From contig CM077643.1 in the NCBI GenBank assembly GCA_039707465.1, positions 246,431,919 through 246,495,918 on the forward strand: a stretch of DNA of 64,000 nucleotides, written 5' to 3'. The position numbers and the translations under genes are program-made. This document shows positions 56,310-64,000 of the stretch, piece by piece (position 1 is the first letter of the stretch; each line of letters starts with the position of its first letter). The notes under the pieces were generated by a model. The model had not been told where the DNA came from. It searched no databases and saw only the letters and a list, made by a program, of their open reading frames with translations. This stretch comes from Rhabdophis nuchalis. Lineage: Eukaryota; Chordata; Lepidosauria; Squamata; Natricidae.

Positions 56310-56395
56310 GGGGTCCTTGGTGTTCTTTGACCTTGGTTGTTTTCCTGCAGATGTTTCATTACCCAAGTATGTAACATCATCAACAATAGTAAGGA
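56310..56395 (-). mobile_element. Penelope-like fragment with hammerhead-like motif
   Basis: Minus strand: TTGATGA (plus 56377-56383), a TTAC/GTAA-type stem, GAAAC (plus 56353-56357), then GCAGGAAAACAACCAAGG. Same family as 19425-19518. Confidence 0.45.
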
Positions 56396-56426
56396 GTGTG
56401 GTTTGCTCTCAGTTTATATTCTAGTG

Positions 56427-57408
56427 CAGTGATGGCGAACCTATGGCATGCGTGTCACAGGTGGCACACGGAGCCATTTGTCAGGGCACGCGAGGCGATG
56501 CCCTGTCAGCTTGCCAGGGCGCATGCACGCGCTGGCCAGCTGATTTTTTTCATGCTTTTTTCACCCTATGAAGCCTTTGGAGCCTGGGGAGGGTGAAAAG
56601 AACCCCCCTCACCCCCAAAGGCCCTCCAGAGGCTTCATGAACTTCCCTGAAGTCTCTGTAGCAATCAAAATTACGCTGCAAGCAATCGGAGATCACTTCC
56701 GGTTTTGGTGGTGCATCATTTTGAGTGCTCCGGAGACTTCCCAGGCCCTCCGGAGGCCCTCCGGAGGCTTCAGCAACCTTCAGGAGCCTTCCCTGAAGTC
56801 TCTGGAGCACTCAAAATGATGCTGCAAGCAATCAGAGGTCACTTCCGGTTTCAGTGGCGCGTCATTTTGAGCGCTCTGGAGGCTTCAGGGAAGTCTCCTG
56901 AAGGTTGCTGAAGCCTCCGGAGCACCTCTGGAGGGCCTGGGAAGCCTCTGGAGCACTCAAAATGATGCACCGCCAAAACCGGAAGTGATCTCTGATTGCT
57001 TGCAGCGTCATTTTGATTGCTTCGGAGGCTTCCTAGTCCCTCCGGAGGCTCTCCGGAGGCTTCAGCAACCTTCAGGGGGTTTCCCTGAAGCTTCTGGAGC
57101 ACTCAAAATGATGCGCTGCCGAAACCAGAAGTGACTTCTGATTGCTTGCAGCGTCATTTTGAGTGGTCCCGAGGCTTCAGGGAAGTTCATAAAGCCTCCA
57201 GAGGGCAGGAGGGGAGAGGGAGGCTCTTTTCGCCCTCCTCAGGCTCCTATAAAGCCTCTGGAGCCTGGGGAGGGCGAAAAGAACATGTAAAAAATGGGGG
57301 GGGGAATCTGTAGTGCGCGCATTGCATTATGGGTGCGGCACGCCCACACACGACCCCCCTGCACTCCCCCCTTATGGCACGCGAGCCTAAAAAGGTTCGC
57401 CATCACTG
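56427..57408. mobile_element. hAT-type MITE with expanded inverted interior, 982 bp
   Basis: Ends CAGTGATGGCGAACCTATGG and AAAGGTTCGCCATCACTG. Perfect 8-bp TSD TTCTAGTG (56419-56426 and 57409-57416). The interior has four diverged copies of a unit containing CACTTCCGGTTT and TCATTTTGAG, two direct (about 56678 and 56826) and two inverted (about 56950 and 57094). The 291-bp relative at 25498 lacks them. Confidence 0.88.
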
Positions 57409-57823
57409 TTCTAGTGGCTTGCCCTGTCAGTGTTGGTATTCCAACAAATGAAACAAAATGTTAAAAAGTTATGATATTTATGTGGTTACTTATCAAGCAC
57501 ATATTAAAGTAACCAGAATAGCTTTACAATCCCAAAGGCATGTCACAACTTTTGAGCATCCTTAATGTTTGGAAATTGAAAGTTGAAAATTTTTATATGC
57601 CCTACAACTATAATTGGAACCAGGTTCTTACCAGGAGTTCAGAGGTACCAATAACTATCTAATTGTGTGTATAATGGTATATATTCAATATCATTTGCAT
57701 TACAATGAATTACTAATGCTAACCAGTAAATCCAATGGTGGTTTAAAAATAGGAAAAGTTGAAGCCACCACTGTTGTGTTGAAGCCATAGATTTAAGGGG
57801 AAAATCCTTATTTTGAGCCTTAA

Positions 57824-58654
<831 letters not shown>

Positions 58655-58662
58655 TTAAATTG

Positions 58663-59120
58663 TCTGTTTAAAATTAGTGAGTAAAAGTCATATAGACATT
58701 ATTGTTAAGTTTACAATATAAACTCTAAAGTTATATAAATTTTCACTATATTTATTTTTCTCCAGAGAATTATACATGGGGTGGAATGAGAGAAAGAGGT
58801 TGCTGCTATTATGCGCCACAATTTTTAAAAAACTGATTTGGGTTGCAGGAACATGCTGCCTTTAAAAAAAATATATATTTCAGGGTTACCAAAAAGCTAA
58901 TATATTAACAATAAATAATGTAAATCAAACTTGACGCTGGCATAAGACCAGGTTTAGATTGATCTGCTCAATCCTAAACAAAATATGGGCACAGGGATCT
59001 TATTTCTGACAAGTTGCATGTTAAAGGAATTACCCAGTTTATCCTTCAAATAAACAAAGGAAGGTGAAAGGCAACAGGAAACAACAAAGAAGGAAGAGAG
59101 ATGAGGTAGAGTTGAGTGAT
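58663..59120. other. Unassigned DNA
   Basis: No feature recognised. Confidence 0.4.
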
Positions 59121-59128
59121 TAACAAAC

Positions 59129-59529
59129 TATCAAGGTTCCAAATAGCATCCTCCATCAAATAAGAATCCGAGGCTAGAGATTCCTCAAAATTCAAATTTA
59201 TTAAAGAAGTCATGCTAATGCATCTGGGAAAACCTGAATCTGAAAGCTTCCAGGTTTTCCCCACCCAGTTGAAAGTTCAGGACCCTGCCCCAGCACCCAC
59301 ATTTCCATCACATGGCCCAATCAGCTACTGTCACAAAGGAAGATTCCTCCCATCCATGTCGGTCCAAGTGCAGGGACAAGATGACCTTGACTCTGAGAAA
59401 GAATGTTATTGTGGCTACATATCTCCCATGCTCCATTCAATCCTCCCTCCCAATTTCCCACAGTAGAATAATATGTTTGAATATGTGGAGGCTTGAGGCC
59501 CAATACAAAGATGGCTTCCAAGTCTGACA
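59129..59529 (-). mobile_element. Solo LTR (family B), uninterrupted
   Basis: Minus strand starts TGTCAGACTTGGAAGCC (59529) and ends near CCTTGATA (59129). AATAAA lies at plus 59197-59202. Flanking CAAAC (59124-59128) and CAAAT (59530-59534) match at 4 of 5. It serves as the 401-bp reference for the interrupted copies at 32009 and 49416. Confidence 0.78.
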
Positions 59530-59534
59530 CAAAT

Positions 59535-60111
59535 CTCTTTTCATATCACAGAGAATAACATTCTGGGATTCTTCAATTACATTGCTTTGTGGGAAGAAAT
59601 GTGAGTTAATCTTTTGCTGCACTTTACTCTTTCCTGTAGGTTCAATCTATCTCAACACAGCAATAATGTTTGTCAAGCTTTGATAGAGTTAGGTTTTACA
59701 AAGGATGAATGTGGTTTATTTGAATTTGACGATGTTTTTTTCATACTCAGTTTATGTCTCAGCATTGTATCAACCAGAATATGATAGTTTATCCAGCAAA
59801 CTATAGTTTAAAGAAAATTTGCAAGATGTCTGAATCTCTAGTAAAATAAGGTATTTTACTTAATAAAAAGTTTTACTAAGTATTTTAGGTATTTTAAGTA
59901 GCTTGTACTGTATAGTTGCTGATTTCTTATCTTGATTCCCAAAAGACTTTATTTCAGCTTGCTAAAATATTTTGTTTTCCCTTCAAATACTTTATATAAA
60001 ATCTTTTAACTTTGTTCTAGAAATTGGCACATAGAGTTGCTTTGAAGTAAGGTGACACCAATGAAATTTTACACACATACACATGCATAGGCATGGGTAT
60101 ATACATATACA

Positions 60112-60145
<34 letters not shown>

Positions 60146-60280
60146 CAAATAAATAAATACATTTATTTACTGGCACGAAGCTTATAATTCACAGCATAAT
60201 TGTATTAGACCTAACAAAACTTATAGTACTTTGAAGAGTCATAAAATAAGCAATTCCTTAAACATTCTCAATCAGAATTT
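59535..60280. other. Unassigned DNA with (ATAC)n at 60107-60140
   Basis: No other feature recognised. Confidence 0.5.
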
Positions 60281-60659
60281 ATTTTATTTTTTTAATTTTT
60301 TTATTTTATTAGATTTCTAGACCGCCCCCTCTCCCGGAAGGGACTCGGGGTGGTGTACAGATAAAAATTAAAACTACTAAAACCATAACAATACATACAA
60401 AGTTAAAATCAAATTAAATAGTCTTCTGTACAAATTTATAAAAGTTAAAACTAGACCCATAAAACCGAATAAAATAATTTAAAATTACAGACTGGGGCGA
60501 GAAGCATGAGGTTAGGCCAAGCCGGCTAGATGGAACAGGTGAGTTTTGAGTTTCTGGCGGAAGGAGCGAAGGTCTGTGGTCGTTCTGATATCAGGGAGAA
60601 GGTCATTCCAAAGGGTCGGGCCCATCACAGGTGACACCCAGGGGCCCTTCCCCTGGGCG

Positions 60660-62156
60660 TCACCCACTGGCATTGCTTAGTGGATGGCACCCGGAGAAGT
60701 CCCTCTCTGTGAGAGAAGTCCCTCTCTGTGAAGTCCCTCTCGGCCGAAGGGATGTATGGGGCAGGATACGATCCCGCAAATAACTAGGTCTGCCATGGAG
60801 CGCTTTAAAGATGATGACCAACACCTTGAAACGCACCCGAAAGGCCACAGGCAGCCAGTGCAGCTCGCGCAGGAGCGGTGTTACGTGGGAGTATCTGGTA
60901 ACTCCCAAAACTGCCCGTGTGGCCGCATTTTGGACCAGCTGCAGCCTTCGGGTGCATCTCAAGGGGAGCCCCATGTAGAGAGCATTACAGTAGTCTAGAC
61001 GGGACGTCACAAGTGCATGAGTGACTGTGCGAAGGGCGTCCCGGTCCAATAAGGGATGCAATTGGCGCATCAGGCAAACCTGGTGGAACACCTCCCTGGC
61101 CACAGCTGTCACATGGTCCTCCACTGACAGCCGGGCATCTAGGAGGACGCCCAAGTTGCGTGCCTGATCCACGGGGGCCAGATGTTCGCCCCCAATGGCC
61201 AGTGATGGAGTCAACTGGTTGAACCGGGGCACCGGTAGCCACAGCCACTCAGTCTTGGACGGGTTGAGCTTGAGTCTGTTCCTTCCCATCCAGATCCGTA
61301 CGGCTTCCAGACACCAGGACATCACTTCGACAGCATCGTTGGGGTGGATTGGGGTAGAGATGTATAGCTCAGTATCATCAGCATACAGATGGTAATCTAC
61401 CCCAAAACCACGGATGATCTCGCCCAGCGGCTTCATATATGCATTGAACAGGAGAGGCGAGAGGACCGACCCCTGAGGCACTCCACAAGTGAGAGGCCTC
61501 GAGATCGACCTCTGCCCCCCTGCCAATACAAATTGCGATTGACAGGAGAGGTAGGAGGAGAACCACCGTAAAACGGTGCCCCTCACCCCCAATCCCTCCA
61601 GTCGATGCAATAGGATACCATGGTCGATGGTATCAAAAGCCACCGAGAGGTCTAATAGGACCAGGATGGAGGAACAACCCCCATCTCTGGCCCTCCAGAG
61701 ATCATCCACCAACGCGACCAATGCAGTCTCCGTGCTGTGACCAGGCCGGAAGCCAGACTGGCACGGGTCCAGATAATCAATTTCCTCCAGGTAACGTGGA
61801 AACTGTTGTGCCACCACACTCTCTACAACCTTTGCCAAAAAGTGAAGGTTGGAGACCGGACGATAATTTACTAACAATGCTGGGTCCAGGGAAGGCTTCT
61901 TGAGGAGAGGCCTCACCACCTCCTCTTTCAAGACGGTAGGCAAGAACCCCTCACTCAAAGAAGCCTTCACTATTTCCTGGAGCCAGCCTTGTGAAACCTC
62001 CCAGGATGCCAGTACAAGCCAGGAGGGACACGGGTCCAATAAACATGTGGTGGCTCTGTCGCCTACGCAACCTGTCCATATCATTGGAAGTAACAGAGTC
62101 AAACTCCTCCCAGAATGGTATCTCAAGACCCGTCTCCAACATCCCCTCCAGACCAC
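60660..62156 (-). pseudogene. L2 LINE reverse transcriptase, 498-codon frame
   Basis: Linker and RT are in one frame: CLLDPCPSWLVLAS, VVRPLLKKPSLDPALLVNYRPVS, HSTETALVALVDDLW, DLSVAFDTIDHGILL, CGVPQGSVLSPLLFN, YADDTELYIS (catalytic YADD kept), LDYCNALYMG. The C-terminus is abnormal after SLRP: a local triplication of GAAGTCCCTCT (60695-60740) shifts the frame and replaces the usual final 60 or so residues. The upstream piece is in another frame. Confidence 0.87.
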
Positions 62157-62232
62157 TTCCAGTGGAGACCAACTCGCTCCGAATCTGAGCGATTTTGTCC
62201 TGCAGATACTCCCTAAATTCCTCTGCTCTGCC

Positions 62233-62691
62233 CTATAGAGGGGCTTCCCATGGCCTCTGTTGAAGGAGGGAGCGGGTTACCCCAAACAGGGTGGCAGGGC
62301 AGTTATCTGCGGGCGCAATAAGAGTGGCACAATACTGATGCTTGGCCACTCTTAATGCCACAAGGTAAGTCCTCAAATGGGCTCTCACCTGTGTTCGGTC
62401 TGATTCAGAGCGTGTGGATCTCCACCTCCTCTCTAGGCGTCTCTTGTGGCGCTTCATCACCCTCAACTCCTCGGAAAACCAAGGAGCCTGGGTGGTTCGC
62501 TGCCGCAAGAGAGGCCGCAAAGGTGCAACCTGGTCCAAGGCCCCAGTGGCTGCACTATTCCATGCAGCCACTAGGTCCTCCATCCGGGCACGGGTCAGGG
62601 CTACAGGTAGTGGCCCAAGCTCCGTCTGGAACCTTTCAGGTTCCATCAGGCGCCTAGGGCAGAACCATCTTGGAATTGGTTTCCTCCTCAA
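62233..62691 (-). pseudogene. L2 LINE endonuclease-RT linker piece
   Basis: 152 codons matching the second half of the 22890-23588 frame (RLMEPERFQTELGP, LVAAWNSAATGALDQVAPLRPL, APWFSEELR, TYLVALRVAKHQYCATLI). It contains no endonuclease catalytic blocks because of 5' truncation. Confidence 0.82.
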
Positions 62692-62899
62692 GTTAAAAAA
62701 AAATTAACTATTGTCACAGAATCTTGCAAGCTTTTCTGCATATTTCCTTTTCCTCGTATACCCTAGTAAGTGAGGAAGGAATTAGACTGAATCTCCTCCT
62801 TTTGGTTTCTCAGTTTCTCCGTTTCAACACAACTTTTACACATGTCATAGTAACCATCTCTGAATAGTTTCACCAAGCAGCTTATATGTAGCCTCAACA

Positions 62900-63325
62900 T
62901 ATGGCTGGTCATGTAACAATTGTTCAAAGTTACCACGGCCTTGGAAAGGGTACTTGCGGCCCATAAAGCACTTGGGCCATTATAAACTGTTCTACTGCAT
63001 GCCCTCCCCTCAATCACGCAACTACATTTCAGGCCCTTGACAACTGGTTTGCATTTTATCACCAGTTGCAGTATGCTGCAATCACATAACCATGATTTGC
63101 ATTTTTTGCCAATTTCTGAGGCAAAAAAAAAGCCAATTTGGGAATATGGATTCACATTGTTTAATAACCAGGTGATTTGGACTTATGACCACATTATTTG
63201 CTGAAAGACTGTCATAAAGACAATTCTAAAAAAATGGGTCCATTCAAGTGGGTGACTCAGCACATGACTGTAATGACTTACAAGTATAATTCCAGTCACA
63301 ATTATTGAGGACTACCCGTACTTGG
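62900..63325 (-). mobile_element. DNA-transposon MITE with GTAGTCCTC-like ends (second subfamily)
   Basis: The right end has TTATTGAGGACTACCCGTA, the same terminal type as the Tigger-like MITEs, but the interior is different (GCCCTTGACAACTGGTTTGC, CACATAACCATGATTTGC, TGGACTTATGACCAC). The left end is unclear. Confidence 0.5.
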
Positions 63326-63329
63326 TTTC

Positions 63330-63950
63330 AACTACCTGACTAGCCAATGTGCCATCCTCAAGCATATAAAATACATGAAGAGGAAGAATAACATCTGCTA
63401 AGATTCCCACCTTTCAAATTTTTCAGGCAGGCCAGCAAAAGTCTTCATTTAGTTGCCCTTGAGATTCTCCACAGTACTGGAGAATGGCAGCTGCATAGAA
63501 GTCATGCAAATACATGAGTTCCGCCATATTCCTTTTGGACAAATTATAGGGAATGAACCACAGGGAGTCTGATTTTAACAAAGCAAGTCTGATTTTAACA
63601 AAGCAAGTACTATACCTACAAGTATCCAAAAGTCTTCTTCAATATGCCAAGCAATTGATAATGAGTTCATAGTAAATGGAAACTCCTGGAGCTGAAGCTG
63701 TCTCTCTGAGAAGCATTTGCAGTGCATTGGATGCAAATCTCATTGAAAAAGTCAAAGGTTGTAGCAGCTAATTCCAGTTTAAAATCTGCTGGAGATGCCT
63801 TAGCTCTTTGCACTTTTTATTGCATTGAGTTTTAGAAAGAGTAAAGATAGGAAACAATTCACTTCCTCTTTCTTTCTCTCTATTCTATTTTCCTTATCTT
63901 GGAATGCAGATAATTTTAGGGTCTCCTCTTTAACCTCTTTTCTGTAGGAA
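63330..63950. other. Unassigned DNA
   Basis: Only a 20-bp tandem duplication (AGTCTGATTTTAACAAAGCA, about 63566-63606) is notable. Confidence 0.5.
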
Positions 63951-63998
63951 AACTTCCTTCCTTCCTTCCTTCCTTCCTTCCTTCCTTCCTTCCTTCCA
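63951..63998. repeat. (TTCC)n microsatellite at window end
   Basis: About eleven TTCC units, cut by the window edge. Confidence 0.95.
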
Positions 63999-64000
63999 TA

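Larger units (their letters stand above)
60281..62694 (-). mobile_element. L2-clade LINE, 5' truncated (second copy)
   Basis: Same family and orientation as 20973-23625, but truncated later in the endonuclease/linker region. The 3' end has CCGGAAGGGACTCGGGGTGG on the plus strand and a T-rich start near 60283. Confidence 0.9.

Overview
The window looks like gene-poor vertebrate nuclear DNA from a squamate reptile, most likely an advanced snake. The evidence is the repeat content: Sauria-type SINEs ending in a Bov-B-like tail, CR1 LINEs whose 3' ends run into (ATAGA)n or (TATTG)n pentamers, L2-clade LINEs, degenerate L1 LINEs, many short hAT-type MITEs with 8-bp target-site duplications (TSDs), and abundant (CTAT)n, (GA)n and (TA)n microsatellites. 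I see no intact host gene, exon or functional RNA gene. The only host-gene-derived sequence is a 5'-truncated processed pseudogene of RPSA near 57.8-58.6 kb. Most open frames are shadows of repeats.

Layout. 0-8 kb: an L1 3' end, palindromic hAT MITEs, two Sauria SINEs, a solo LTR with a hAT MITE inside it, and a palindrome split by a LINE 3' end. 8-20 kb: mostly unassigned DNA with two LINE 3' fragments, a Tigger-like MITE and a GC-rich hAT element nested in another hAT MITE. 21-23.6 kb: a 5'-truncated L2 LINE with long reverse-transcriptase and endonuclease frames. 23.8-33.7 kb: heavily layered MITEs, CR1, a solo LTR and microsatellites. 34.7-35.3 kb: a Helitron-like element. 35.9-37.8 kb: a complete-looking retroelement with one intact 282-aa L1-type ORF1, no ORF2 and a perfect 17-bp TSD. 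Two more copies of the same architecture lie at 38.8-39.3 kb and 44.6-45.5 kb. 40.9-43.2 kb: a SPIN-like hAT element, microsatellite/SINE mixtures and a palindrome with hammerhead-like motifs. 46-56 kb: decayed LINEs, a solo LTR split by CR1, an inverted CR1 pair and long compound microsatellites. 56.4-57.4 kb: a hAT MITE with an expanded inverted interior. 57.8-58.7 kb: the RPSA pseudogene. 59.1-62.7 kb: a solo LTR and a second L2 LINE.

The most interesting signals are (1) a family of ORF1-only, half-L1-like retrotransposons with three copies in one window, all with TSDs, and (2) four loci, two of them palindromic, with hammerhead-ribozyme-like core motifs of the kind reported from Penelope-like elements. 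No genes act together here; the window reads as a record of layered transposition.
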